Source of the DNA: Limnoperna fortunei
Lineage: Eukaryota > Mollusca > Bivalvia > Mytilida > Modiolidae
DNA length: 64,000 nt
NCBI GenBank assembly: GCA_944474755.1
Contig: OX104115.1
Span: 67,494,993-67,558,992 of the forward strand
Reading direction: 5' to 3'
Notes under the pieces: generated by a model
What the model was told of the DNA's origin: nothing
Seen by the model: only the letters and a program-made list of their open reading frames with translations
Database searches by the model: none
Translations under genes and position numbers: made by a program
Shown here: positions 1 through 11,208 of the stretch, one piece after another
Numbering within the stretch: position 1 is the first letter of the stretch
How the letters are laid out: the number at the start of each line of letters is the position of its first letter

Positions 1-53
1 TAAATTCTAAGGTTTATCTATGTGCATTTTGTAGTTGAATTCAGTGAGGGTAT

Positions 54-112
54 AACGTTTTGGAACTTTAATGATAAAAGCTCTATATATTTGATATATG
101 CGATTTTTATAT
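54..112 (+). repeat. Relic of the hammerhead-bearing repeat, left part only
   Basis: The words gttttggaa, ttaatgat and aaagctctat resemble the left part of the ribozyme-bearing insert at 6251-6405; the same relic stands at about 17279-17330 in copy B. No ribozyme core is present. The match is short and diverged. Confidence 0.4.
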
Positions 113-1025
113 TTACATGTCTATTGCAGGAAACACCTTTTAAATTCAAAGCAAAATAGACTAACGCCTACATTTCATTTCGAACATCTAATACATCTAA
201 AGTTGTTGTTTTAGTTCTAACTGTCTCGATCTCTGTTTCGCCGATATGATTTTGAAATTCGAGCAAATTCTCTACAACGGGTTTCTTCCACTTAACCTTG
301 GTTCTCTCTATCTGGCTTAACTTGATGCATTTGTTATTCACTACAATATTAATTAATGACAGTATAACACCTGTCTCGAAGTAATTTCAGCTACTCAACA
401 ACAAGTTTTATTTTTATTAAAAATCTTGTTTAATTAACATTTATGCAAACAACTGTTAAAAAGTAATCCCCTTTTTTATAATTTGAAGGGACATTTACAA
501 ATGCGTTATACAGTTTAAACAACAAAATTGTACTCTGATTAAACTATTGTTACTTTGAGTTATGGATCAGAACGACACCCTTTTTAAGGCTACATTATGA
601 TTCAAGTTTTAAATGTTGGAGACTTCTTGTGTTTAGAGTATTCAATACGTCTATTATAATAGAATATTTATAGGCTTATATATACAAATACTTTCAGTAA
701 AATTATTACAGAAGGACTGTGCAAGATTTTCCAGAAGCACGCATTCCAAATGTAAAAATGTAAATTTAAAAAATAACTGATGCAATATAAAACACTTTAT
801 TCATAACTGTAGAATCGTGAATTACCTATATGTAGACATCGTGTGTTATGCACACATATTGTGTGCTGCTCTTTTCATCGTTTAATCGGTCGAAAAGGAA
901 CTTTTCCTTGCAAAGTAGCACAATTAGAGGAAGCTTTAGAATATAATTTTAATTCAGATATTTATTATTTATACGTATTGACAGATATTAATAATGTTTT
1001 TGAAAAAGGGACATTCACAATAAAA

Positions 1026-2619
1026 CACTGAAACGGTGTCATCCTGGTTTGCCCACTTTTAATTAGGGGTATATATCGACATAAGGTGTTTTGTTGTTTT
1101 AGCAATTATAGTTCATTTCTGGAAAATAGTCTAATTTTTTACCTGTATTTTATACCATTAAAAAGATTAAAGTGTGGCATATATAATAGAATTCATTGGT
1201 ATTTTATATAACAAAATACAGTTTTTTATAATTTAAGAAAGAACAGATTTAATTTTAAAGGATAATAATTGATAACAATTTATTATTCCAATTTTAACAA
1301 GTTCTAGTTGCCTAAGCCCTTATTAATGCACAAGCTTGTAGAGCAACTACCAACTTACTACTCATGCAAGACCTCACTATACTACCAAAGATCGTTCAAC
1401 TTTCCCGGACTACCCAAGACAGTATTCGACATTACACTCGAAGATAAATGGCGTCTTACCACTGCTGGAGCTCCATTTCTTTTACCATTCGACAACATCT
1501 ACCCACCGATGCTGATTTTCACAACAACAGGAAACTTGACCCATCTTGTTGCTGCCAACACCATCTTTTGTGACGGAACCTTCTACACATGCCCCACTCT
1601 CTTTGAACAGCTATATACGGTTCATGCCATGGTTGATGGTGCTATGTACCCACTAGTATTCGTCCTCCTGCCTGGAAAAGATCAGACTATTTACACACGT
1701 TTCTTCACCCAAATCAAACACATCTCAGAACAGCACCAACTACTACTCAATCCAGACACCGTTTTTATCGACTACGAGATTGCAACAAACAACGCAGCAC
1801 GTGCCGTTTTCCCAGGAGTTACCGTTAAAGGCTGCTTCTTTCACTTCACCCAGTGTATTTGGAGAAAAACTGAGAAATGTGGACTACGGCCCTGTACAGC
1901 AGTTCTACCCCTGATTCCACAACATCTAGTAGAAGACGTATTGTTCAACGCTCTGGAAGACATCAACGACGCTGACAACGTACCCAACACAGCATCATTT
2001 ACAGACTATGTTACCGAGAACTGGGTAGAAGGACAACGTTTTTTATGGAACCAATACCTTACAGAAGGACTACGCACTACCAACCACCTGGAAGAATGGC
2101 ACAACATAATGAAGAAGAAAGTTCAGCACTCCCATCCCAACATCTACGTGATCATCAAGGTTTCACAGAATACACAGGCACACACAGAATGCACTATCAT
2201 CCAGTACGGAGCAGGGGGAACACGACCAACAAAAAGACTACGATACAGAACTATGGATTACAGACTACAGCAACTCAAGATTCGCTACCAACAATGACTC
2301 ACTGTGTGACTTACTACGCCGACTTAGCATCTCATCTATTTCATCTAGGATAATTTTTATTGTAACAATGTTAAAATATATATTTTGTATTAACAATATT
2401 TTTAATGTTTAATCTATTCTGTTTTTCAAAACAAAATGTAATAACTTTTCCTTCTGCATAGAGAAATATATAAGTAAACTATGTACTTTCTATACATTTT
2501 GTACCTATTAAAATAGAACAGACTATAAATCTTCATGATCATTAAACCTATTGTCTTTTTTGTTTTTTTGACTTTATTGTTTATACAGCTAATTAAATGT
2601 GGGCAAAACCCACTGAAGC
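1026..2619 (+). mobile_element. MULE (Mutator-like) DNA transposon with 9-bp target duplication
   Basis: The inserted segment is 1035-2610 (1576 bp). It is flanked by CACTGAAAC (1026-1034) and CACTGAAGC (2611-2619), a 9-bp duplication typical of MULEs with one later substitution. Copy B has a single CACTGAAAC at 18832-18840 followed directly by the matching right flank, so it is the unoccupied site. Near the ends there are inverted repeats: GGTTTGCCCACTTTTAATTA at 1046-1065 against the complement of 2591-2610 (gttttgcccacatttaatta). The left end carries about 11 extra bases outside the repeat. One transposase frame lies inside. Confidence 0.9.
1326..2297 (+). CDS. MULE transposase domain protein
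   Basis: Transposase of the Mutator-like (MULE) class, which cuts and pastes its own element. From the first ATG it is 323 codons without a stop. Visible motifs are DGTF (Asp about residue 83), the following QLYTVH and PLVFVLLP strands, DYE (Asp about 149), the GC-x2-FH-x2-Q zinc-type insert shortly after, and the NHLEEWHN segment with a candidate catalytic Glu near 257, then SHPNIY, all in the usual family order. No N-terminal FLYWCH or other zinc finger is seen, so the protein is short compared with many MULE proteins; an upstream exon or 5' loss is possible. The frame stays open 18 bases upstream without another ATG. The 270 bases between the left end and the frame show no coding. Domain assignment is firm; activity is unknown. 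Confidence 0.88.
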   Translation: MHKLVEQLPTYYSCKTSLYYQRSFNFPGLPKTVFDITLEDKWRLTTAGAPFLLPFDNIYPPMLIFTTTGNLTHLVAANTIFCDGTFYTCPTLFEQLYTVHAMVDGAMYPLVFVLLPGKDQTIYTRFFTQIKHISEQHQLLLNPDTVFIDYEIATNNAARAVFPGVTVKGCFFHFTQCIWRKTEKCGLRPCTAVLPLIPQHLVEDVLFNALEDINDADNVPNTASFTDYVTENWVEGQRFLWNQYLTEGLRTTNHLEEWHNIMKKKVQHSHPNIYVIIKVSQNTQAHTECTIIQYGAGGTRPTKRLRYRTMDYRLQQLKIRYQQ

Positions 2620-4287
2620 AACTTCTTTTCAGATTTTTATCTTCCATGGTTTTTACATTCAAGTGAAGGTCGAAAAATATTTGTTAACTCGTGCTTTGGG
2701 TGGTATCTTTTATTTCAACATCTGAAGGTTTGATTTTTGCGTCATTCATCATTCGAAATTAAAGAGATATGTCATATACAGATTTAAGAAATAAAAAGTC
2801 GTAAAGTAAGAAACTTAAAGTGGTAACTTTGTAATGAAAGCATCTTGATTCCAATAGGTTCACATCATAATCCAGCTTCTTGGATCGAAAGAGTATTTGT
2901 AAAAATTCTTGCGTTTCATTTAGAAAGTTCTTTATCAAGCAATTTTTATATAATTTTGAGAGAAAAACATGATAAGAGAGATATTTATCCTTTAGCGTGT
3001 AAAGTAAATTCGCAAGTCAGATTTATTAAAAATAAGTGTTGCCTTAGGCTGCCGAAAAGTAAACGTGTTCTTGTTTGTGTTATACATTAGTGATAACATA
3101 CAATCTGACAGGGTTTAATACAATAAAATCTTACGTTAAAGCCATTCTTTACCAAAACGTGTTTCTGTTGTAAAAATTGAATAATATGTACTTATCTAGA
3201 TGTTATTAGGAATCAAAAAAGCGTTTACTGTCTTAACACGATGGCAATAATTTTTGTTTTTTTTTAGGAAAAATACAACGTCGATCGTTTTTAAATTGCA
3301 AAATGTAATGTACATCGTATTTTACCCATGGCGTGTACCTTTTGTTTTTCAGTGTCCGAAACAAGCTAAAACGTTTATTGGCCGTATTGAAGTATATTTA
3401 TAGAAAGATTCCAAACCATACGTCTCACTTCTTTACCTGGCAATAAAATAGTTTTTTATAAGAAAACAAAGAAACAGAAGAACACTTCGGATTCAAGTGA
3501 AAGTTGAAAAGATTTATTTATTGTATTTAAAAAGCAGTTTCATATAGAATTTATTCGAAATTTATGTAGATAATTTATTAAATACTGGCTGCTTTTTAAG
3601 CTGATTGTGCAAAGCTCATTTCAAGGACTATTTTATGGGTGTTTGTTAGTTTCCTGGTGTACCCTTCGGGGTTTCTAAATTTGCAAAAATTTGTATCTGA
3701 CATGACACCCTAAAAATTAAATGTGATATAGCTAAATTATTCCGCTCGTTTTAAGAGTCTCTCATTACTTTACGAAACTTGGTGCCTAAGTGAGAGCAAA
3801 AATGTTAATAGTTTCCACTATGCGCAAATAATTAAGAGGCCGTTGTCACTTGCTACTGTTTGACCTAAAATCACATCGTTTGTAAATGTGACATATGTAA
3901 ATACGAAGGCAGACAATAAAATCCAAGGTAATGCATATTATCTTAGGAATATGATGCAGTATTTTTTACGTTATACACAAACAAATCGCTCCATTAAAAA
4001 AACCCATAAATGTTGAAGATTTGTACACATCAAGGTGAAATTATTTGATAACAAAATAAGGATAATTTACAGCGAACAACACAAAAAGGTAAGACAGAAG
4101 TACCAGCGATCCTCTTTATTACCTTATTGGTGAAATTAGTTAAAATCCGATAATTTTGTTGTATACCATTATTTTTTGAGTGTCAAATATTATAAGGAAA
4201 CACTAGACAAACTAAATAATGTTGAAACTACAATTTTATTTGTCGTTGCTTAGGATTTTTTATTTATATATTAATCTTTTAACATAA

Positions 4288-4660
4288 CAAGGATCATACT
4301 GTGAGGATACACAGTGCCCTACCCAAAGAGCTGTCCATAGAGTCCGAGGTGGCAATAGGTGATTTATACTCTTTGGGGTTAACTGGTCATAATACAATAA
4401 GCCTGATCGCAGACCTCAGTGGCTAACGTGTTTTGAGAATGCCACTCTTTTTGAATATGTAAATAAGAGTAGACTCGTTGTAGCCTGGCAAAAAACTACA
4501 GTTTTCGCCCTTATCCATTCTATATACTTTTCCAGTGCCATTCTAAATTTTATGCCCTTTAGTTCATCTTTTACGACTTTATTGTTTGTTAACTAGTGCC
4601 CGTCTTGAATATATTCGACATATTGCTTCCTGGACGTAAAGCAAACATCAAATCAATAAA
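4288..4660 (+). repeat. SINE-B copy (inside duplicated block A)
   Basis: Shares with the fuller SINE-B copy at 34893-35405 the words cataatac, cctgatcgcagacc, aacgtgtt, tagcctggcaaaa, ccagtg, and the 3' end tgaatat-x-gctg-like followed by ggacgtaaagcaaacatc and a short TCAA-type tail. It is matched by 21316-21673 in copy B, so it inserted before the duplication. 5' truncated. Confidence 0.75.
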
Positions 4661-5625
4661 GTTTTACGCCATATCTGTATTTAAGAAAATATATTACAAA
4701 CAAGATAACACATATACAGAGAAGTAATTCTATATGTTTTAGATAAGTCAATGCTATTGATAATATGGAACATACCCAGAAAATATTTGTTATCGACGTG
4801 TTATTTTTAATACTATTGGTCAATACCTTTGAAATGGGTTTTACTTTTAAGTAATTTCCTACATTTTACACAAAACCGTTTTCAGATTATTTTCTGATTA
4901 TGTATTCAGTTTATTCAGTATAAACGAAAAATAAAAAGGATTGCAGGAGAGTTTTTGTGTAGCCTAATATTGCGAAAGTTCAATTAGCATCGCCATAATT
5001 TAAATGAACGTAAGAAAAGAAATATATGTTTTATGGTTACCTTTCTCTCTCGTTTTGTTCGCTAATATGTTTACTATATATTATTTCTTTTAACACTTAT
5101 GGCACAAATAATTGAACTGCATAACGTTGCCTTACGGTATAATGAAAGTGGGAACTGCATGACACACAATATAAAACTTTATTTTGAAAGTTTACTATCG
5201 TTGGATATTTTACTTTTAGAGGATATGATACATGATATCTCAAGTTTTAGTAGGCTCGATCATTTAAAAAGATGTGTATTTAGGAAAATTAAGGCATGAA
5301 GATGATGACAGATCAGTTACACCATTATTTACTTATTTATAAAAGTAAGCAAGAGCTATTAATGAACAATTCTTCTAATGTTATGGTTTGACCTTTCACT
5401 GTATATCCAGTTGCTTAAGATTGAAAAGGTTTTAAGAAAGCTCATTGATTTATCTTTAATGTTCTTTTAAAATATGTATATAGATGTTAAATTTACATTT
5501 ACAATGTATTACGGGGGATATTAAATAATTTTCAAAGCTACATATATTAATATATCGAGGAGAATTTTCCCCATACAAAAGTTTATTTGAAATACATTCT
5601 AGTCAGTTTTAAATATCAATTTAAC

Positions 5626-6069
5626 ATTGCATTCAATTCTTATATTTACATTTTATTTCATTAAAAAAATATCGGGATCCTGACTTAAATCGTGCACAAT
5701 GTATATTTGTTGATTTAAATTACTTCGCGTGTTTTTTACTGCGGACGTAGTCAAGGAAGAACATGCTCTTCGTGGCTTCCCTATAGCGGTTTGAACCAAT
5801 AGAAATCTAGGATATCGATAAAGGAAATACGTAACGTAAATATTTTAAATACAAACACGTTACTTTCTGTTAATATATACTGTTTACTTATCACTGTACA
5901 CGTACATTAGATATAAAATCACATGCTAAGGTTAGAAGTTAGGTTTTATGCTAATACATGTTTAATTAAGGTTGATAAAAAATAATCAATTTTTGAAATT
6001 TGTTTTTCATTCTTAACGATTTTTACTAAGAATATACTTTTTGTGATAATTTATTTTTTCACTATAGCG
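5626..6069. other. Intergenic stretch, nothing recognised
   Basis: AT-rich sequence between the end of duplicated block A and pseudogene A. The last 20 bases before 6070 (tttttcactatag type) look like a splice acceptor. I see no other coding or repeat signal. Confidence 0.4.
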
Positions 6070-6250
6070 ATGACATCATGACTCGTTATATTTATATCGA
6101 TACATGTGTCAAAACGTTGTCAGAACAGAATAGACAGTGAAGAGAAAAAGGTTGTTTAATGCTTTCTATGACAATATTAATTACGATAAAATTGAAACTC
6201 ATATAACTAGTGGTAATTTAAGTGAAAACATGGAGATGAAAGGTAGCGTT

Positions 6251-6405
6251 TTGGAATTTTGGTGATTAAAGCTCTACAAGATCATAATCATTTGGATTTT
6301 AATATTGTTTGCGTTTGGGCGCCACTGATGAGTCTTGATTAGACGAAACGCGCGTCTGGAGAGTAAATTTTATTAACCCTGGTATTTGTGATGATTTTTT
6401 AAATT
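6251..6405 (+). mobile_element. Inserted repeat carrying a hammerhead ribozyme
   Basis: This segment interrupts the reading frame of pseudogene A where the related gene continues without a gap. Its layout (ttttggaattttggtgatt, then aaagctctac, then the ribozyme core, then aaccctggtatttgtgatga) is one I recall as a very common dispersed repeat in mussel sequence; that recollection is unverified. It is non-coding and would be non-autonomous. Confidence 0.75.
6318..6363 (+). ncRNA. Hammerhead ribozyme, type I-like
   Basis: All conserved core parts are present and in order: CTGATGA (6325-6331), stem II GTC/GAC (6332-6334 with 6342-6344) closed by a 7-base loop, GAAA (6345-6348), a minimal stem III around CGCGCG (6349-6354) with A6348-T6355, and the GTC cleavage triplet (6354-6356). 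Stem I begins with CCA (6322-6324) pairing TGG (6357-6359), then mismatches follow, so helix I looks decayed. Cleavage would fall after 6356. Such short-stem-III hammerheads are known from animal retrozymes and satellite repeats. In this copy activity may be weak. Confidence 0.82.
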
Positions 6406-7680
6406 AATTTTATGTCGGTTGTCCGTAGTATCAATATTTACGAAAAATATGATGTCGCAACATTTGAACATCAAACAGTAACATTTGGTATGGACATGGA
6501 TGAAACAAAACCTGGATTTCTGGGATTACGTCTTAGTAGTAGGGAATCAAAATTAGCGACTAAAAGTAGCTGCAAAAAAGGGGCGATTTATATTTGCCAA
6601 ATTATTTGATAAAATACCAATGAGCTTTGTCGATAAATATCTAAATGTGATAGACGGACCATGTTTGTCTAAATAGATTCATCGTGCACAAAATGAATGA
6701 CCAAGTGATAACATTAAATCATATATAGTAGACCATGCTTGTACTAAAGGATCGGACAATGAAGAATTGGAATGGCGCATTTCATTTTCCATCGATGACA
6801 AACTACTGATACATTCTTTTAGTCGTACAGAGCTACTATATTATGGGCTTGTGCAAGTTCTGTTAAAGGTGAAACAAAAGCGATACCAGAGTTAAAAATT
6901 ACTTTGCTCCTAGTTTCTGAAAATAATGTATTCTGTTTGTCCGAAGAACTACCGTATGAGAATGGAAACCAGCAAATTTAATATATTGTTTCCCAATATG
7001 TTTCGAACGACTCCTTTATATGTTAAATATTTAATTTGTCTGCATAATTGTATACCCAAAAATAATTTGTTTCAAATAGATCTGAATTAATGGAACGCAA
7101 TGTTTTACTAGAAAGTCTAAATATACTTCAGAGTTATGGATGACGTTTCCCCATAATTGTCAGAACAATGATCAAAATCAGCTGTAATTTTTGCTATACC
7201 AGGCACGGAATTTCAGGAGCCATTTAATGATTCATTTCAAGAATATATCATACAAATATTACCTTCTACAATATAACAAGTTTCTCGATTGTCTAACAAA
7301 TTGGATTATAAAAAGGCCATAACAGTGATAAAGCAACATAAATCGCTCAGTATTAAAGCTCATTTGGTCTTAGTAATGTCAAAAGTATTTCATAATTCGG
7401 TTCAATCGGTACCTTTAACTGGACACAAAGGAAACACATGTCATCTTCTTAGCGGACACTATTATGCTGTCAGCGGATGTTTGATGTTGGGTTCATTTTT
7501 CTATAAAATGAAACAATACAGACCAGACTAGCACTGAATATAATGTCATATTCGTTGTTACAGTGCACTCCGAAAAAAGTGCTTCACAAACCCTCTCTGA
7601 AAAACAATATCAATTACTAAAGAAATGCTAATATCTGGGGTTGCTACACACCCTCAAGGTTTTAACATTACCTGTTCAAT

Positions 7681-8235
7681 GAACAGATCTAATGTAAAGT
7701 AAAAAGGTAAACATGAAAATCATTCCTAATTAGGTGGAATTTTAAGGTAGAAAAGCTTTCACGTAATTATTCGCCAACTCTCTTACAGGCTTTGCATGAA
7801 GACCTTCGGGCTTCATTTAGTTTGTGTGTGAGTTGTGCTCGTTTTTGAATTCCTCCAAAACAGCTTTTATTTCTATAATAGTTGCTTGGTTAACTAATTA
7901 AACATTAAAATTATAAATATTTTTGTTAAATTAACACTACAGGTTCCACACACGGAACAGATTTTACTGACAGTTCTGACGAATCTATGTAAACCTCCAC
8001 TGTTTAATGGGGTTAATGTTACTCATCTGTAATTTTCTGTATGAATGACAGTAATTGTTTGTCCAAGGGAAAGAGTTAAAACTATTTCTTCTAATATTTC
8101 TTCTGATTGTTATTCTTCTTTGAATGCTCATTAATTGGAGAGTTCGCGACATATCAATTCAAACGTTGGATAATAAACTTTAACTATATTTTCTATTGCC
8201 GACTGCGTTTTGCAAGCCGAATACTTTTTCTTACA
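7681..8235. other. Intergenic stretch, nothing recognised
   Basis: No coding frame, repeat or splice pair that I can support. Confidence 0.3.
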
Positions 8236-8910
8236 GTGTTATCTCTCTGATCACCGAAAACCTTGTTATAAAAAAAAGTTCAGAACCGTAAGAGATACAA
8301 AAAAAGAAAAGTAGGAAATGTTAAGGAACATTCTGGACAACTTCGTGGCATTCTTTGGCCAAAACATTCTGACGAGAGGGGGCTAGCGGTATCCCGGTAT
8401 CATTATAACCCGAAAACCATAAAAGATAGAAGCAGACAATAAATTGGTTGAGACAATAAAGTAAACATGTATCTTTAAAGTGATCAGTGGGAAACGAGCT
8501 TCATTTTGAGCCCCCACGTAAAAAGTCGTGGTCAAGGTCATGCCATAGCAACAAGGTAACAATTATGAAAAGTCCGTAGCAACCATATATTTTTAGGACG
8601 ATCTTCTTTAGTTATATATGTCATTTGCAAACCAGTGGCATTTTGTCTCTAGCAATGAGCATAGCCCTTTATTGTCTGACATGGGACTAATTTAATTAAA
8701 TGACTAATTTTCATGACTGAAAGTAACATTTTGTCCTGATCTCGACCTTAGGCCTCCAATCATGTTATCATAACTTGAAAACCGTAAAAGATAGACTAAA
8801 AGTTAAATCATGAAACATAAATATTTTCTTGACAAAAACATAGGAAAGACCGTCTAATTCTTCGAGAACAATGGTTCTTTTGTAAAATTGTTTTAGCACA
8901 TTCTTGATTA
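8236..8910 (+). repeat. Repeat family R, diverged copy
   Basis: Shares a run of landmarks with R copies at 53185, 58750 and 59205: gtgttatctctctgatcaccgaaaaccttg, then aaatgttaaggaac, ctagcggtatcc, aaaaccataaaagatagaag with acaataaa, ggtcatgccatagcaacaaggtaac, attttgtc and tagcaatg, and near the end ggaaagaccgtctaattctt. The tandem 157-bp unit of 53760-55795 is represented here only by fragments. Confidence 0.75.
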
Positions 8911-10750
8911 CATTACATTTGGTCATATGTTGCCTTCCATGCATTTATGTCAGATAACCTAATTGTGGTTTCGTATCTTAAACTTTGTAAAACTTTGCAG
9001 TGTCGAACGATAATACATACTTCAGTTATCATGGGTTATCGGTAAGCCAGCTAGGGCGATCAAGAAAAATCCACAATAAAGTCAGTAATAAAACCAAAAT
9101 GGCATATATTTCTTCTAAAAATGCCATCATAATGTGCAATTTGTATTGTCCGCAATAACATTTCTTTAAAACCGTTTTCATGTCTTTAAAATTATGTTGT
9201 ATGTGGTGGACTATTTTCCATGAGGATTTAATTCACTTGTTAAACGGTTTAGTTGCTTCTTCATACATTCAAACTAAATCGTGAAAGAGAGCGGTAACGT
9301 AAGTAATTTTTAATCGTTTATGTAATAGTTTTTGTGTGTAGATATATTGTTTAATCTCAATTTTCATTTGCGCTAACAAATTTCGTAATGCCTTTAATCC
9401 AATTCTCTGTATAATCTTTTAGATAATTTAAGATTTTAGTGCTCAACCCGTTCGAAAATATGCCCTGAAACCCCTATTTTTTACTTTGAATTATGACAAC
9501 TTGTAAAAAAACTAACTATATGAAGAATTTAAAGAAAATTCATTGACAATTTTCAATGAAAGTGTCCTGCATCCCTTTAAATTAAATTAAAACTATTAAT
9601 TATCTTTTCAAATAAATCAAAACAAAAAAATCCTGCCTGTTTGTGCAGTTGTTGACAGTAATGATAGTTTAAATATGTCACAGATATGCTCATTATATTG
9701 TGTATACATAATGTTCAAAGTACATGAAGTTACTTGTTCAAAGTACATGAAGTTAATTTTGAACTATCATAGATTAACGTATGATTTATTTAAACAAATA
9801 TTCAAGTTTTAAATGTAAACCAAAATATGTTTATTCAGCAGATAGTAGTATTAGATTTCAATGGTAAATATGTAAATGAGTAGATGTGTAATTTGTCCCA
9901 ACATATAGCCAATCAAATCATTCAGATACGTTTTTATCAGTGCTATCAAGGTACTTCACAAAGAATAGTCAAAACCAAATGTTAATACTCAGAAACACTG
10001 TCAGCATGCAAAATTGTTTACAACATGAACAATCAATTTGTGTACAGGATGTTGATCGACTATACACATGTGTTTTCTTATCAGGTTACAAAAGCGCAAT
10101 TATTTGCAATGAGTTTTCCATATGCTACCCCTTGTAATTAATATCATTTGTACAAAAAACCTCTAATAAGATCTAAATGACACTGACAAAATGTCTTGTC
10201 ACCCTCTTTAATCGTTTAAAGCTGAATTTTCCAGTCTCTTATAAATTTCCTCCAAAATGTCTAAAATTTTTCAATCAATAATGTTAATAATTTTAATTTT
10301 GCTATTTTCATAACTTCAACATCCAAACAGATACCACCGTGTATTTTCTTCTGCATACTATCTTGGGGTAAAACATTTCCCGACGTCATGTAAACAAATA
10401 AATAGGCTATTGTAACCATCAAACGATGTTTTATTATTTCACGTGTACTATGTTTATGAAATCATAATCTTATCTTTTATCTGAATTTCTATCGACTTTT
10501 ATTCTTTATCATATCGTATATTGTTATTGCAAAATCAAATATTAAATAAATAAATGGGTGAACGAAGCACAATAAAAAGGAAACCAAACAAATCTTAGTT
10601 CTGCGGTAAATCTAGATATATCTTTATATATCAATTGCGATGTAAACACATAGTATGTGGCAGTATCTTAAAATATTTAAAAAAAACTTTTTAGCTATCA
10701 CAGTGCCTAATTAAAACCAAATATTTAAGTACGAGGATACTAATGCCGAG
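8911..10750. other. Intergenic stretch with one short direct repeat
   Basis: Nothing coding is supported. At 9712-9732 and 9735-9755 the 21-base word tgttcaaagtacatgaagtta occurs twice, two bases apart. The rest is AT-rich without visible structure. Confidence 0.4.
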
Positions 10751-11130
10751 ACAATTAAAAACATATGGTTTGTTTGTTTGTTTAATGATGTTTAACGCCA
10801 ATTTCAGCAATTATTTCAGGTATCTCATGGCGTCCAGTTTTTATTGGTAGAGGAAGCCAGAGTACCCGGAGAAAACCCCCGACCTTCGGTAGGAAAACTG
10901 GCAATCCTTGTCAATTAAGATTGGAGTCGATTACACCCTGCCCGCAGTGAGACTCGAACCCGCAACCTCATTGTTGACAGACCACGTGATCATCAGTAGA
11001 CGAACTACCTTAACCACTCGGCCACCGAGGCCCCGAAAACATTTGGTAATTGTATCAACCTTAAATGTTGTTGTAATTGTACAACAATATGTAAGGTTTA
11101 TACAATTACCAAATGTTTTTAATTTGTTGT
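10751..11130. repeat. Fold-back element split by a SINE
   Basis: Sequence at 11037-11118 is a near-perfect hairpin: aaacatttggtaattgtat on the left arm matches the complement of atacaattaccaaatgttt on the right. The right arm continues to about 11130 (tttttaatttgt), and its partner acaattaaaaacatatggt is found at 10751-10769, on the far side of the SINE at 10768-11034. The hairpin element was therefore complete before the SINE entered its left arm. Confidence 0.75.
10768..11034 (-). mobile_element. SINE-A, near full length
   Basis: tRNA-derived SINE read on the minus strand. The head (right end) has an A-box-like tggccgagtgg and a B-box-like gggttcgagtc; then follow the shared core (ccgaaggtcgggggttttct, aataaaaactggacgcc) and the tail gcgttaaacatcatt with a caaac run. 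It is flanked by aaaacatatggt and aaaacatttggt, a likely 12-bp target duplication. Confidence 0.85.
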
Positions 11131-11194
11131 ATATATTTGACATGATCGTTAACATTTTATAGTTTTCGTAATTGAATTTGAGTTTTCGACTTAT

Positions 11195-11206
11195 GTTTCC
11201 TTATAG
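11195..11206 (+). promoter_or_regulatory. Probable 3' splice acceptor just before the Mab-21-like start
   Basis: The sequence tttccttatag ends two bases before the ATG at 11209. In pseudogene A the matching spot reads tttttcactatag followed by cg and ATG (6070). Conservation of a pyrimidine-rich tract and AG at the same distance suggests that the main coding exon is preceded by an upstream, probably untranslated, exon. Confidence 0.5.
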
Positions 11207-11208
11207 AA

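Larger units (their letters stand above)
1..5625 (+). repeat. Duplicated block, copy A
   Basis: This block can be followed almost base for base in 17226-22075. Anchors include the opening (taaattctaaggtttatct here and at 17226), the stretch at 860-1030 matching 18660-18840, 2615-3500 matching 18841-19700, and 3530-4940 matching 20580-21960. Differences are substitutions plus large indels: a MULE at 1035-2610 only here, about 540 bases at roughly 4955-5495 only here, and segments at about 17980-18575 and 19720-20580 only in copy B. Apart from the MULE I see no gene in it. The left edge is unknown because it meets the window start. Confidence 0.9.
6070..7680 (+). pseudogene. Mab-21/cGAS-like pseudogene A
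   Basis: Decayed relative of the gene at 11209-13133. Collinear matches run from the ATG-like start at 6070 (tatatcgatacatgtgtcaa shared with the gene) to the YKMKQYR segment at about 7505 and a little beyond. In-frame residues still readable include MDMDETKPGF, LEWRISFS, and RLDYKKAI-like text, but several frames and stops are needed. Lesions: an insertion of about 155 bases at 6251-6405 carrying a hammerhead core and destroying the nucleotidyltransferase motif; a deletion of about 70 bases near 6666; further single-base indels; loss of the C-terminal TPR-like part after about 7680. The deletion near 6666 is shared with pseudogene B. Family assignment is sure; it cannot make the full protein. 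Confidence 0.9.

Noticed and set aside
2045..2353. Second open frame at the 3' end of the MULE
   Set aside because: It overlaps the transposase in another frame and shows no domain.
7289..7531. Separate small gene of 80 codons
   Set aside because: It is one remaining frame of pseudogene A, collinear with the Mab-21-like gene.
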